Shown piece after piece: positions 43,987 to 52,472 of a DNA stretch of 64,000 nucleotides. The notes beneath the pieces are model-generated. The model worked only from the letters and a program-made list of their open reading frames with translations. It did no database searches and was not told the DNA's origin. Numbering within the stretch: position 1 is the first letter of the stretch; every line of letters begins with the position of its first letter. This stretch comes from Anaeropeptidivorans aminofermentans (GTDB taxonomy: Bacteria; Bacillota; Clostridia; Lachnospirales; UBA5962), in the NCBI RefSeq assembly GCF_940670685.1, contig NZ_OW711693.1:124001-188000 (forward strand). The letters run 5' to 3'. Position numbers and translations under genes: made by a program.

Positions 43987-44706
43987 TTATATTTTAAGAG
44001 CTTTAAATACCTTATCAATATCGTCATTAATTAAAAGGCCGGCATTTCGGTCCATAGCGGTGCTCTCTTTATTAATCAGGATAAGATTTGTTCCTTTGAA
44101 ATAATTTACAAGAGAAGCCGCCGGATAAACGGAAAGAGAGGTTCCCCCAATAATAAGGGTATGAGCCTCTGAAATATATTTAAGGGCATTATCCAAGGTA
44201 TCTGTGTCAAGCCCCTCCCCGTATAAGACCACATCAGGCTTTACTACCCCGCCGCAGGTGCACAAGGGAACGGGGAGGTTTTCCAATACATAGTCCAAGG
44301 GGTAAAACCCGCGGCATTTTGTGCAGTAATTTCTGTGAATGCTTCCGTGAAGCTCCAGCACATTTATTGAGCCGGCTTCTTGATGAAGGCCGTCGATGTT
44401 TTGGGTAATCACTGCTTTAAGCTTTCCTTTTTTCTCTAATGCAGCAAGGCCGCTATGGGCATGATTGGGCCTGGCATCGGGATAAATCATATTGTTTACA
44501 TAAAAATCGTAAAATTCTTCTTTATGGCCTTTAAAGAAGTCTCTGCTTAGCATGGTTTCTGCCGGATAGGGATATTTTCTTTGAAAAAGGCCGTCGGAGC
44601 TTCTGAAATCAGGGATATTGCTTGCGGTGCTTACGCCTGCTCCGCCGAAAAATACGATGTTTTTGCTTTCGTCTATTATTTTCTGGAGTTTTTCAATATT
44701 TTCCAT
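43987..44706 (-). CDS. cobB: Sir2-family NAD-dependent protein deacylase
   Basis: The 239-residue enzyme removes acyl groups from lysines using NAD+. GGAGVSTASNIPDFRS at 21-36 binds NAD, TQNIDGLH is at 101-108, the catalytic His120 lies in ELHGSIH, and GTSLSVYP is near 197. The zinc cysteines are 128, 131, 149 and 151; the second pair is CxC rather than the usual CxxC. The motif reads GAGVS where GAGIS is more common. An AGCTGTCC-like region gives only a modest ribosome site. It is convergent with the peptidase gene. Confidence 0.94.
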   Translation of the reverse strand: MENIEKLQKIIDESKNIVFFGGAGVSTASNIPDFRSSDGLFQRKYPYPAETMLSRDFFKGHKEEFYDFYVNNMIYPDARPNHAHSGLAALEKKGKLKAVITQNIDGLHQEAGSINVLELHGSIHRNYCTKCRGFYPLDYVLENLPVPLCTCGGVVKPDVVLYGEGLDTDTLDNALKYISEAHTLIIGGTSLSVYPAASLVNYFKGTNLILINKESTAMDRNAGLLINDDIDKVFKALKI

Positions 44707-44867
44707 AGGACAGCTCCTTAAGATATTTTTTGGGAATTATACTGCTTTTAGTATATCATAATTTTAATTTTTACCATACTTGATTCAATACGAAATAGTA
44801 TCTGAATCCATTGGAACAGGAAAAATCCTGGGGCTTGAAGATAGAATCGGAAATACATCCGAACGCA

Positions 44868-44950
44868 TATAAGTAAATTTAAAATGAAACAGTAGCAAAG
44901 CCGTATATTCACACAGGCTTTTGCTGCTTCTTTATATGAAATTTACTATA
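44868..44950. repeat. Minimal MITE-like element, 83 bp
   Basis: TATAAGTAAATTTAAAATGA through ATGAAATTTACTATA; the arms ACAGTAGCAAAGCCGTATAT and AGGCTTTTGCTGCTTC meet with almost no core. It has the same length as 47372-47454. Confidence 0.85.
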
Positions 44951-44959
44951 AAGTGCGGT

Positions 44960-45139
44960 TTTTGCTTTTCTCTTATTTTATAGTAGAATTCATTGCAATC
45001 CGAAGTGCCTGTTGCTTAAAGTCCAAAATATCCTCTGATATTTTGCAGCACTCTGTCCCTTCGGTTTCAAGATAATTTAACGATAAGCCGTTTCAATCCA
45101 GATATTCTCTTCGGCATAAAAACAAATGGATTATATAGT
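44960..45139. repeat. C-type dispersed repeat, long
   Basis: TTTTTGCTTTTCTCTTATTT, the internal CAAAATATCCTCTGATATTT (hairpin AAATATC/GATATTT) with TGCAGCACTCTGTCCCTTCG, and the ending CGGCATAAAAACAAATGGAT. The middle is shared with 33250-33305. It abuts the glpK ribosome site region. Confidence 0.65.
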
Positions 45140-45163
45140 TTGCATTTTACAAAGGAGGCCAAA

Positions 45164-46648
45164 ATGAAAGAAAAATATATTATGGCGCTTGACCAGGGAA
45201 CCACATCCTCAAGATGTATGATATTTAATAGATCCGGCGAAATTGTAAGCCAGAGCCAAAGAGAATTTACTCAAATTTATCCAAGACCCGGCTATGTGGA
45301 GCATGACCCTATGGAAATATGGGGAAGCCAGATTGGGGTTGCCGTAGAGGCCATGAGAAGGGCCTCTATAGATGCAGAAGAAATAAGCTCCATCGGCATT
45401 ACAAACCAAAGGGAAACCACCATATTATGGGATAAAAACACAGGGCTTCCCGTATATAATGCTATTGTATGGCAATGCAGGAGAACAGCCGATTTATGCG
45501 GTAGGCTTAAAGCAGAGGGCTTGGAAGAAACAGTAAATAAAAAAACAGGCCTTGTTTTAGACCCTTATTTCAGCGGAACAAAAATAAAATGGATACTGGA
45601 TCATGTAGACGGCGTAAGGGAAAAGGCCAAAAAAGGCGAAATTCTTTTTGGCACCATCGATACATGGCTCATATGGAATTTAACGGCAGGAAAATCCCAT
45701 TTAACAGATTTTACAAATGCGTCAAGGACCATGGTTTATAATATTTATGAGAAAAAATGGGACAAGGAGCTTTTGAATATCCTCTCCATACCGGAACGCA
45801 TGCTTCCTGAGGTCATGCCCTCCAAGGGCATATTGGCTTATGCCGACCAGTCTATTTTTGGAAGAGAAATCCCCATCAGCGGCGTTGCCGGAGACCAGCA
45901 GGCAGCCCTTTTCGGACAAGGGTGCTTAAGCGCCGGCATGGCAAAGAATACCTACGGCACAGGCTGTTTCCTCCTTATGAACACAGGAGATAAGCCGGTA
46001 CAATCGAAAAACGGCCTGATTACCACATTGGCGGCTTCTCTGGAAAAAGATGTCCAATATGCTTTGGAAGGAAGCGTTTTCACAGGGGGCGCAGTGATTC
46101 AATGGCTTAGAGACGGTCTGGGGCTTATTTCAAAGGCAGATGAAACATTAAAATATGCCTTAATGACGGGGGACACAGGCGGCGTATATATTGTCCCTGC
46201 CTTTACAGGCCTTGGGGCCCCCAGCTGGGACCCTTACGCAAGGGGAATCATAACAGGAATCACAAGAGGAACCGGCAAAGAGCATATTATAAGGGCGGCC
46301 CTTGAGTCCATGGCCTACCAGTCTATGGATATTATCCATGCCATGGAGGAGGATTCCGGTATTGACCTTAAAATACTGAAAGCCGACGGCGGCGCTTCGG
46401 CAAATGACTTTCTCATGGGCTTTCAGGCAGATATTTTAAATAAACCTGTAATCCGCCCTCAAAATGTGGAAACCACTGCTTTGGGTGCGGCGCTTCTTTC
46501 AGGCCTTGGAACAGGATTTATGAATCAAAGCCATATAGAAAAAATATCAGGAGAATCTAAAGAGTTTAAGCCCGATATGAAGGAAGAAAAAAGAAACGTC
46601 TTAATAGAAGGCTGGCAGGAGGCTGTTAAAAAGGCCCTTTGCAGATAG
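45164..46648 (+). CDS. glpK: Glycerol kinase
   Basis: The 494-residue FGGY kinase phosphorylates glycerol to glycerol-3-phosphate. The ATP-binding DQGTTSSR is at residues 10-17, the ITNQRETT motif near 80, and the C-terminal signature has [17 protein letters not shown] near 408. Length fits the family. AAAGGAGG lies 7 bases before the ATG at 45164. No glpF or glpD is nearby in the window, so glycerol uptake genes must be elsewhere. A repeat ends about 25 bases before the start. Confidence 0.97.
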   Translation: MKEKYIMALDQGTTSSRCMIFNRSGEIVSQSQREFTQIYPRPGYVEHDPMEIWGSQIGVAVEAMRRASIDAEEISSIGITNQRETTILWDKNTGLPVYNAIVWQCRRTADLCGRLKAEGLEETVNKKTGLVLDPYFSGTKIKWILDHVDGVREKAKKGEILFGTIDTWLIWNLTAGKSHLTDFTNASRTMVYNIYEKKWDKELLNILSIPERMLPEVMPSKGILAYADQSIFGREIPISGVAGDQQAALFGQGCLSAGMAKNTYGTGCFLLMNTGDKPVQSKNGLITTLAASLEKDVQYALEGSVFTGGAVIQWLRDGLGLISKADETLKYALMTGDTGGVYIVPAFTGLGAPSWDPYARGIITGITRGTGKEHIIRAALESMAYQSMDIIHAMEEDSGIDLKILKADGGASANDFLMGFQADILNKPVIRPQNVETTALGAALLSGLGTGFMNQSHIEKISGESKEFKPDMKEEKRNVLIEGWQEAVKKALCR

Positions 46649-46751
46649 GGCGGAATTTATGCTTCATAAAGCTGCAAAAGTGTTTTCAGGCAGACATTTG
46701 CTTAAAGTCGGCAAACTTCTTTTCAAGTTTGTGCCTATATATGGGGTTTAT

Positions 46752-46783
46752 AAAGGGCAATGCTTTTTGCATCGCCTTTTTAA
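46752..46783 (+). terminator. glpK terminator
   Basis: AAAGGGCAATGC TTTTT GCATCGCCTTTTT; one mismatch in the stem, then T-rich DNA, about 105 bases after the glpK stop. Confidence 0.65.
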
Positions 46784-46863
46784 TTTATAATTGTGGAATA
46801 TTTATCTAAGTATTTACAAATTTATTATTATATAACTTTTTAAGATTTACCGAGCATAAATTC

Positions 46864-47052
46864 CTATTCAGGATTTTCAATAGAAATATATAGGCTATCT
46901 ATTTCTTTTTGAGCTGTGATTAAGAGGTTCTGAGAATGGTGTATGGTTTCTAATGCCTTGTTATAAAGCTCAGAAGCATCAGAAATTTTAGCGCTTATAC
47001 TCGAAAGGTGCTGATCAATATTGTTTTCACTGATAAATATTTTGCTTTTCAT
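46864..47052 (-). CDS. Small coiled-coil-like protein, 62 residues
   Basis: Begins MKSKIFISENNIDQHLSSIS at an ATG (47052) preceded by GAGGAGG. Residues 15-55 have heptad-like spacing (LSSISAKISDASELYNKALE) and should form a helix or coiled coil. It is divergent from a ribbon-helix-helix-like gene at 47154, with about 100 bases between them. No family is recognised. The pairing hints at a regulator with a partner or a toxin-antitoxin-like unit, unproven. Confidence 0.65.
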   Translation of the reverse strand: MKSKIFISENNIDQHLSSISAKISDASELYNKALETIHHSQNLLITAQKEIDSLYISIENPE

Positions 47053-47153
47053 AATATCCTCCTCATAATGCAACCAAAATAAAACCGATAATAGGTATAT
47101 CATATTATAACCTTTTTTGGTTAAGATTTCAATACAAGAAAGGTTGTGATTTG

Positions 47154-47327
47154 ATGTTTAAAATTAAGAGTTTATTTCCAAACGCCAATATTGCGCGGAC
47201 CATACGCTTTACGGAGGACCTTTTTAATGAGCTTAATAAAACGGCCGAGGAAAACGGCATTTCATTTAATCTGCTGGTACTGCAATGCTGCCGGTATGCT
47301 TTGGATAATTTAGATAAGGAAAAATAA
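47154..47327 (+). CDS. Small ribbon-helix-helix-like protein, 57 residues
   Basis: The frame reads MFKIKSLFPNANIARTIRFT and continues EDLFNELNKTAEENGISFNL, the pattern of a beta strand (RTIRFT) followed by two helices that defines Arc/MetJ-type DNA-binding proteins. GAAAGG precedes the ATG at some distance. A terminator follows directly. It is divergent from the 62-residue gene and may repress both. Confidence 0.7.
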   Translation: MFKIKSLFPNANIARTIRFTEDLFNELNKTAEENGISFNLLVLQCCRYALDNLDKEK

Positions 47328-47358
47328 AAGCTTGCCTTTTGGCAAGTTTTTTATTTTT
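47322..47358 (+). terminator. Terminator after the ribbon-helix-helix gene
   Basis: AAAGCTTGCC TTTT GGCAAGTTTTTT at the stop codon, a strong hairpin with T-run. Confidence 0.88.
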
Positions 47359-47371
47359 AAATCTGGAATGC

Positions 47372-47454
47372 TATAGTAAATTTATCATGAAGAAGTAGCA
47401 AAAGCCTTCGTGAATATACGGCTTTGCTACTATTTAACTTTAAATTTACTATAA
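47372..47454. repeat. Minimal MITE-like element, 83 bp
   Basis: TATAGTAAATTTATCATGAA through AACTTTAAATTTACTATA. The arms AAGTAGCAAAAGCC and GGCTTTGCTACT close around TTCGTGAATATAC. Confidence 0.88.
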
Positions 47455-47475
47455 AAGCTTCATTCATAGTGAACT

Positions 47476-47707
47476 TAAAGTAAATTTCACAGAAGGATGT
47501 AATAAAAATCTATTTTTCATAAATGGTTTAACCATATAGAATCCCTATGCTTAAGCCATTCATAGCCAACAAAGATTAAAATAGCTTTGTTGGCTATAAG
47601 AGGGCGTTCGCCTGAAAACGCTTTAACAGTTTCCCTGTAAGTGTTTTCAGGTTCACTAAGCATAAAACATACAATTTTTATTACTGTTTCATTTGAAATT
47701 GACTATA
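47476..47707. repeat. MITE-like element, long A type, inverted
   Basis: TAAAGTAAATTTCACAG to TTGAAATTGACTATA. It contains CATTCATAGCCAACAAAGAT, CTTTGTTGGCTATAAG, and GAAAACGCTTTAACAGTTTC, the near-complement of 21909-22136. Confidence 0.87.
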
Positions 47708-47832
47708 AAGTGAAACAGGAGCAAGACCGTATCTTCACGTAGATTTAAGAATCTACAGCGTTTGAAGGAAATCCCTGTTTTTGAGTCTATAGTGATAGAT
47801 TTTTGTTCCTTCCTTATGAGAAATTTATTATA
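47704..47832. repeat. MITE-like element, D type, abutting its neighbour
   Basis: Shares the TATA at 47704-47707 with the previous element and continues AAGTGAAACAGGAGCAAGAC to GAGAAATTTATTATA. The core has AGGAAATCCCTGTTTTTGAG. Confidence 0.82.
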
Positions 47833-47879
47833 TTTACGGGAGGACTTGTTTTTAAGTTAGTACAATAAGAATAAGCGCC

Positions 47880-48716
47880 TTATGGAGAGCAAGAAGATTT
47901 TTCCGATATAAAAGGCGCATACATCATAATGGCGGAATTTGAAAGGATAAATTCTTCATTTATAAATACATCGTCAAGGGTATATGTTCTTCGGTAAAGC
48001 TCGTTATGGCGGCTGTATCCGCCCCAGAACTGGCTTTGCATTTTATGGTGTTTTTCAATAATTTCATATCTGCATAAAGGAGGCGCAGAAGAGCGCCATT
48101 TACCTTCCAGCGTTTCTTTTGTAATATTTATATTCAGCTGAAAATCATCTTTTGTATGGTTTGCAATCATTAAATCCCTATGGGGATAAAAGCAGGTTGC
48201 GCCGCTTCCAAAGGGCAAGGTGCGGTTCGAATCGGGAAATACATCGTATCCGTGGCGGTGGCGTTCAATAATGGTTAAAGGGGTATGCAAAGCTGACCAG
48301 TAGATTAAATTGGAGAGCTGGCAGAGCCCCCCGCCGATACCGGTGCTTATTTTCCCCCCGTCAAGAATCATACCTTCCAAATATCCTTTTTTCTTGGTGG
48401 GCCTTCCTATAAGCTTCCAATAGCTTAATATTTCTCCGGGGCGAATTATAATGCCGTCAATTTTTTGGGTGGCTATTTTCAAATTCGTTATTTTATTATA
48501 CTGATACTGCATGTCAAGGCCCTTTAAATTTCTTAAAAGAGGGGTTTCATGGCTGTAATGGAGATAGGCAAGAGGAGGGCCTACGGTTTTAGCAAAGGAT
48601 TTAGAAAGCCTGAGCCATAAAATATATCTAAGGGCAGCGTAATATAAGATACCTAAGTTTTTTCTAAGGTTTGAACGGCTGATGGGTTCTTTAATTTCTT
48701 CGGTATCTTTTTTCAA
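47880..48716 (-). CDS. VanW-family protein
   Basis: The 278-residue protein is dominated by a VanW domain: QKIDGIIIRPGEILSYWKLIG near residues 83-103, GYLEGMILDGGKISTGIGGGLCQLSNLIYW near 111-140, and ERHRHGYDVFPDSNRTLPFGSGATCFYP near 150-177. The family is named from vancomycin-resistance clusters but is widespread, and its biochemical role is unsettled; no van genes are nearby. The start appears to be TTG at 48716, with GGGGCGGCTAGGA just upstream. Confidence 0.9.
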   Translation of the reverse strand: MKKDTEEIKEPISRSNLRKNLGILYYAALRYILWLRLSKSFAKTVGPPLAYLHYSHETPLLRNLKGLDMQYQYNKITNLKIATQKIDGIIIRPGEILSYWKLIGRPTKKKGYLEGMILDGGKISTGIGGGLCQLSNLIYWSALHTPLTIIERHRHGYDVFPDSNRTLPFGSGATCFYPHRDLMIANHTKDDFQLNINITKETLEGKWRSSAPPLCRYEIIEKHHKMQSQFWGGYSRHNELYRRTYTLDDVFINEEFILSNSAIMMYAPFISEKSSCSP

Positions 48717-48788
48717 TCCTAGCCGCCCCTTTAAAATATATTTTAATGTAAGTTCGGCGGAATTAAAATTCCATCGAACTTATGATAC

Positions 48789-48835
48789 TATAGTAAAATA
48801 GCCTTAAGGCAGTAACAAAAACCTATTTTACTATA
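48789..48835. repeat. Solo class-2 mini element, 47 bp
   Basis: TATAGTAAAATAGCCTTAAG through CCTATTTTACTATA. The right arm is shortened, so the element is one end plus a reconstituted terminus. Confidence 0.75.
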
Positions 48836-48965
48836 TTCGTAGAAATTTACAGAAAAAAATTGTGTACATTTAAATATACTTAAAGTTTTATACCCATACC
48901 GTGAAAATCCTCCGGGCTTTCTCTTGATAAGTCAAGAGGTTCGACTTCATGGAATTCATGTTATT

Positions 48966-49658
48966 TTAATATAAGGATATGAATAAAGGCGCAAATATTG
49001 ATGTCATAAGCCCGGCAACAACGATGGAAAGGCTGCTCATAGCGCCTTCGATTTCTCCCATTTCAAGGGCTTTTACAGTTCCCATGGCATGGGCGGAGGT
49101 TCCGATGGCGAGGCCCTTTGCTATCGGGGATTTAATTTTAAAAAATTTAAAAATAGTATCTGCAAGAATGTTTCCGGCAAGGCCCGTTACCATTATGGCG
49201 GCAACGGTAATCGTTGCAAAGCCGCCAAGCTCGTCTGAGATAACCATACCGATGGCTGTAGTGATGGACTTTGGTATCAAAGTTATGTATTCCGCCTTCG
49301 AAAAGCCGAATAAGAGCGAAAAGCCCAAAACGCTTATGAAGCTTGTAAATACCCCTGAAAATATCCCTATCATAATGGCTGGGAGATTGCTTTTTAAAAG
49401 CTTTATCTGATGATAGAGGGGGATAGAAAGGCTTACGGTAGCCGGCGTAAGAAGATAGCCTAAGTATTTTGCACTGGAATTATAGACCTCATAATCAATT
49501 TTAAAAAATCCAAGAATAGCCATCACTATAATTATAGAAATAAGCAGCGGGTTTGCCAAGGGAAAGCGAAGCCTTTTATTTAGAAACATTCCTATGGCAT
49601 AGGCCAAAATACTAATCACAACGCCGAAGGCTGCGGAAGCCGCTATGATTTCATTCAT
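48966..49658 (-). CDS. lrgB: LrgB-family membrane protein
   Basis: The 230-residue protein has about seven to eight membrane segments and the LrgB hallmarks KYLGYLLTPATVSLSIPLYHQ near residues 63-83 and GLAIGTSAHAMGTVKALEMGE near 183-203. LrgAB-type pairs modulate murein hydrolase export or act as pyruvate/glycolate-type facilitators. The start is the ATG at 49658, preceded by TTGGAGG; it overlaps the end of lrgA by 8 bases, so the two are translationally coupled. Confidence 0.93.
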   Translation of the reverse strand: MNEIIAASAAFGVVISILAYAIGMFLNKRLRFPLANPLLISIIIVMAILGFFKIDYEVYNSSAKYLGYLLTPATVSLSIPLYHQIKLLKSNLPAIMIGIFSGVFTSFISVLGFSLLFGFSKAEYITLIPKSITTAIGMVISDELGGFATITVAAIMVTGLAGNILADTIFKFFKIKSPIAKGLAIGTSAHAMGTVKALEMGEIEGAMSSLSIVVAGLMTSIFAPLFISLY

Positions 49659-50010
49659 CTTTTTTACCTCCAAGGGTTATAATAAAATCCGTAACTTTTC
49701 CCGTGACGGCCATTACAATAAAAGTGCTTATAATTGTTGCAAAAATAATGGGGATTAAATTATCTTTGATTAAATGCCATGAAACAAGAAGCCCAGCGGC
49801 AGAAGGAATGAACATCAGCGGCATGATTTCAACTAAAAAACCGCCGGCTTCTTTTACTCGGTCTATTTTTACTATCTTTGTACATAATAATATAAGCATA
49901 ATAACAAGCCCATAGATACTTGCGGGAATCGGCAGAGGAATAAAATATTTCAAAAGCTCTCCTGCGAAAGTTACGGACATAATAATAAGAAACTGCATCA
50001 TGTATTTCAT
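49651..50010 (-). CDS. lrgA: LrgA/CidA-family holin-like protein
   Basis: The 119-residue protein has four membrane segments and the family motif FIPLPIPASIYGLVIMLILL near residues 23-42, followed by VEIMPLMFIPSAAGLL near 59-74. LrgA/CidA are holin-like partners of LrgB. AAAGGAGTG precedes the ATG, and lrgB overlaps its 3-prime end. A composite repeat lies upstream; no LytSR-type regulator is adjacent. Confidence 0.94.
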   Translation of the reverse strand: MKYMMQFLIIMSVTFAGELLKYFIPLPIPASIYGLVIMLILLCTKIVKIDRVKEAGGFLVEIMPLMFIPSAAGLLVSWHLIKDNLIPIIFATIISTFIVMAVTGKVTDFIITLGGKKDE

Positions 50011-50032
50011 TGTGTCACTCCTTTAATGATTA

Positions 50033-50243
50033 TATCGTTACCAAACTTAAAAATAAGTTTGATAATTATAAGAGACGCTCACTTATAGTGAATTTGCTTT
50101 TATTCCGAAGTAAATATTTGGATTCAGACGACTTAAAATAAGAGAAAAGCAAATTCACAGCATTTTACTTTTATGTTTATTCGAGTATAAAAAAGATTTA
50201 TAAGCTTATGCATGCATCTTTTCCAAGTTTACTTCGTATAAAA
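50033..50243. repeat. E-type repeat with C-type block nested in it
   Basis: ATCGTTACCAAACTTAAAAA and AAGTTTGATAATTATAAGAG begin an E block. It is interrupted after CTCACTTATA by GTGAATTTGCTTTTATTCC through AAGCAAATTCACAGC (C type), and resumes with AAAAAAGATTTATAAGCTTA and CCAAGTTTACTTCGTATAAA. Confidence 0.68.
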
Positions 50244-50370
50244 TCAGCTTAATCAAATTACGATAGTTGAATTTTATAAATAATGCCTTTAACGAAAAAT
50301 TATACAGCGCTTTTTATATTATGTCCATAGGGCATGAGAAAGGCATTCCATGCCGAAAACGAAAAATCCG

Positions 50371-50505
50371 TTATGGCAAAACAAGATTAAGATAGGAACA
50401 AAAACCTATTTTTCATAAACGGCTTAAAATATAGAATCACTATTATAAGCCATTCAAAATATACGATTTTTATTGCGCTTTACGCTAATTCATTGTTTTG
50501 CCATA
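50371..50505. repeat. MITE-like element, A type with altered termini
   Basis: TTATGGCAAAACAAGATTAA and CATTGTTTTGCCATA are mutually complementary but differ from the family TIR, while the core (ACAAAAACCTATTTTTCATA, AAGCCATTCAAAATATACG) is typical A type, inverted. Both ends have changed in matching fashion. Confidence 0.78.
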
Positions 50506-50511
50506 GATATC

Positions 50512-50585
50512 GCAAATTTAAAGTGAAAGGAGAATAAAATCATATACATAGGTTTTTATTCTTTCTTTATGAGAAACTTACTGTA
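50512..50585. repeat. Minimal element, about 74 bp
   Basis: AAATTTAAAGTGAAAGGAGA through ATGAGAAACTTACTGTAA with AATAAAATCATATACATAGG in the middle; worn ends. Confidence 0.6.
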
Positions 50586-50759
50586 ATATTTAAAAAAATA
50601 TATATATTTAATCTTTATCATAGACTAATTGAATAAGCTTACGTATTTATTTAAGGAAGAAGAATTTATAGCAGCTTAATCCTTATGGTATTTAAGCAAA
50701 ATGATAGCTACTATTTCATTTGAATTTAAATATAAAATCATTATTTGTGATAAAATAGA

Positions 50760-50804
50760 TATAGTAAAATAATTTTGTTACAGCTTTAAAGCTATTTTAC
50801 TATA
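50760..50804. repeat. Smallest class-2 element, 45 bp
   Basis: TATAGTAAAATAATTTTGTT and AAAGCTATTTTACTATA with only about ten bases between. It shows the class-2 terminus alone, as a pure hairpin. Confidence 0.85.
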
Positions 50805-50861
50805 TAAAGAATCTGCCTATGATAGATGCAGAAATATGCTATAGGGCCGGGGGGAATTTAT

Positions 50862-51536
50862 ATGATAGAAAAAAGAATAAAATCGGCATTGCCTGTATAC
50901 GGTATAGGGATAGCCTTTCTTATAGGGGGCATTTTTTTTCCGCCCTATAAGCTTGTTAATTTGGCTATATGCGCAATAATATCGGTTGTTTCTTATTTTG
51001 CCTTATCCAAGGTCTTTCCGGGAACGGTAAAATATGAAAGAGCCCCTGCAAAACCTTCCGATACCGGCAACAAAGAGCTTGACCAGATGATTTTACAGGG
51101 CCGGAACAATTTAAACAGGCTTGAGGACCTTGGAGAAGGCCTCAGATCAGACATTATGGGGCAGCAGATAGAAGAACTCTGCCTTTATGGAAGAAAGATT
51201 TTTGATTTTATAGAAAAAAATACCGCTCAGGGAAGAAGCGTAAAATCCTTTATGGATTATTATTTGCCTACGACGGTTTCCCTTGTGGAAAATTATATGG
51301 TTTTAAAAAATCAGGGAATAAAAGGAGAAAATATTACCTCTTCTCTTGAAAAAATAGAAGGTATTATGGAAACCATCGTAAAGGCCTTTAAAACCCAGCT
51401 GGATAATTTATTTCAGGATAAGGCCATGGATATTGCTACCGAGGTAAACGTAATGAAAAGGCTGATTGAAAGCGAGGGCCTTACGGATACCATTAATTTC
51501 GTAGACCCAAAGAAGGCAGGTGGCAAAAATGCTTAA
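50862..51536 (+). CDS. XpaC-like membrane protein (5-bromo-4-chloroindolyl phosphate hydrolysis family)
   Basis: The 224-residue protein begins with two membrane segments (about 8-25 and 30-48) and continues with a long helical cytoplasmic part containing GNKELDQMILQGRNNLNRLEDL and FMDYYLPTTVSLVENYMVLKNQG, typical of XpaC. In Bacillus such proteins occur beside TelA; here a LemA-like gene overlaps the end by 8 bases. I chose the ATG at 50862 because GGGGGGAA precedes it. The name of the family does not define its activity. Confidence 0.85.
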   Translation: MIEKRIKSALPVYGIGIAFLIGGIFFPPYKLVNLAICAIISVVSYFALSKVFPGTVKYERAPAKPSDTGNKELDQMILQGRNNLNRLEDLGEGLRSDIMGQQIEELCLYGRKIFDFIEKNTAQGRSVKSFMDYYLPTTVSLVENYMVLKNQGIKGENITSSLEKIEGIMETIVKAFKTQLDNLFQDKAMDIATEVNVMKRLIESEGLTDTINFVDPKKAGGKNA

Positions 51537-52071
51537 ATCCCGTAATTTTGCATGGCTTGTAAGCGGCATTTTAATATTTTTTACTGTCATTATATTAGGG
51601 GGCAACGCTATGAAGGCCCTTAAAACGGAAGCTTCCAATATATTTGTAAACGGCGGTAAAGACGAAATGACCTCTATTCAAAAAGAGCTTGATAAAATCG
51701 TAGCTTATGGAAATAATCTTATTATAGTTGCTGAAAGGGCGATGCCCGATGAAAGCAAAAAAGCAGAAGAGCTTAAAACTGCCATAAAAGACCTTCAAGA
51801 GGCCAAAACCGTAAGCAAAAAGCATGACGCCGCGGAAAGTGCCGTTCAAAAGGCATCAGAACTATACGGCCTTTCGGAAAAGGCGCAGATGGACGATACA
51901 GACAGAAATTATTTTGTCTCTATCAATTCTGATATTGAAACAAGCAGGTATAAAATAACAAAAAGCATTTATAACGAAGAAGCAAGAAAAATAAATAAGG
52001 AGCTCTCTGGATTTCCCCAGCTTATTATAAGGCTTGTAAGAAATATAAAAACAGTGGAGCTTTATGGATAG
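51529..52071 (+). CDS. LemA-like membrane protein
   Basis: The 180-residue protein has an N-terminal membrane segment (SRNFAWLVSGILIFFTVIIL) and a helical domain. Its C-terminal YNEEARKINKELSGFPQLIIR resembles the LemA ending where a YN...YN...P motif precedes the last helix. AGGTGG lies 5 bases before the ATG at 51529, inside the end of the XpaC-like gene. A TPM-domain gene follows, a common partner of LemA. The LemA assignment is moderate because overall similarity looks weak. Confidence 0.72.
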   Translation: MLKSRNFAWLVSGILIFFTVIILGGNAMKALKTEASNIFVNGGKDEMTSIQKELDKIVAYGNNLIIVAERAMPDESKKAEELKTAIKDLQEAKTVSKKHDAAESAVQKASELYGLSEKAQMDDTDRNYFVSINSDIETSRYKITKSIYNEEARKINKELSGFPQLIIRLVRNIKTVELYG

Positions 52072-52082
52072 AAAACAGTGCA

Positions 52083-52450
52083 TATATAGTAAATTTAAGA
52101 TTAAACAGCAACAAGACCGTATATTCACGAGGATTCAAAAATGCGTTTTAGAGTAAAATATCCTTCAGGAAGTAACAAAAATCTATTTTTCATAAACGGC
52201 TTAATATAATAGAAACGCTTATATTAAGCCATTCAAAATATACGATTTTTATTACTGCAATTAAACTATTTAACTATAGAAGAAATATAATAAACCGCCT
52301 TTGTGAAACTGCCTTTATTTGATTTTATATATTGAAAGCCTTGCGACTTATTGGGGTATAAGGGAATTTCACTATGTTTCCAAAGAAAATCCATGTTTTT
52401 GAAACTGCAGTGCATCGGTTTTGTTACTTCTTTGTAAGAAATTTACTATA
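52083..52450. repeat. D-type MITE-like element split by another element
   Basis: The left half TATAGTAAATTTAAGATT through GAGGATTCAAAAATGCG stops at 52148. The right half TATGTTTCCAAAGAAAATCC through GAAATTTACTATA runs about 52373-52450. Between them lie an inserted class-2 element (52149-52278) and about 95 unassigned bases. Parent and guest lie between the LemA-like and TPM genes. Confidence 0.78.
52149..52278. repeat. Nested class-2 MITE-like element
   Basis: TTAGAGTAAAATATCCTTCA to CTATTTAACTATA with the A-type core GTAACAAAAATCTATTTTT, ATAAACGGCTTAATATAATA, AAGCCATTCAAAATATACG. It sits inside the D-type element. Confidence 0.82.
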
Positions 52451-52472
52451 GATTTATATAAGGGGGGACGGC

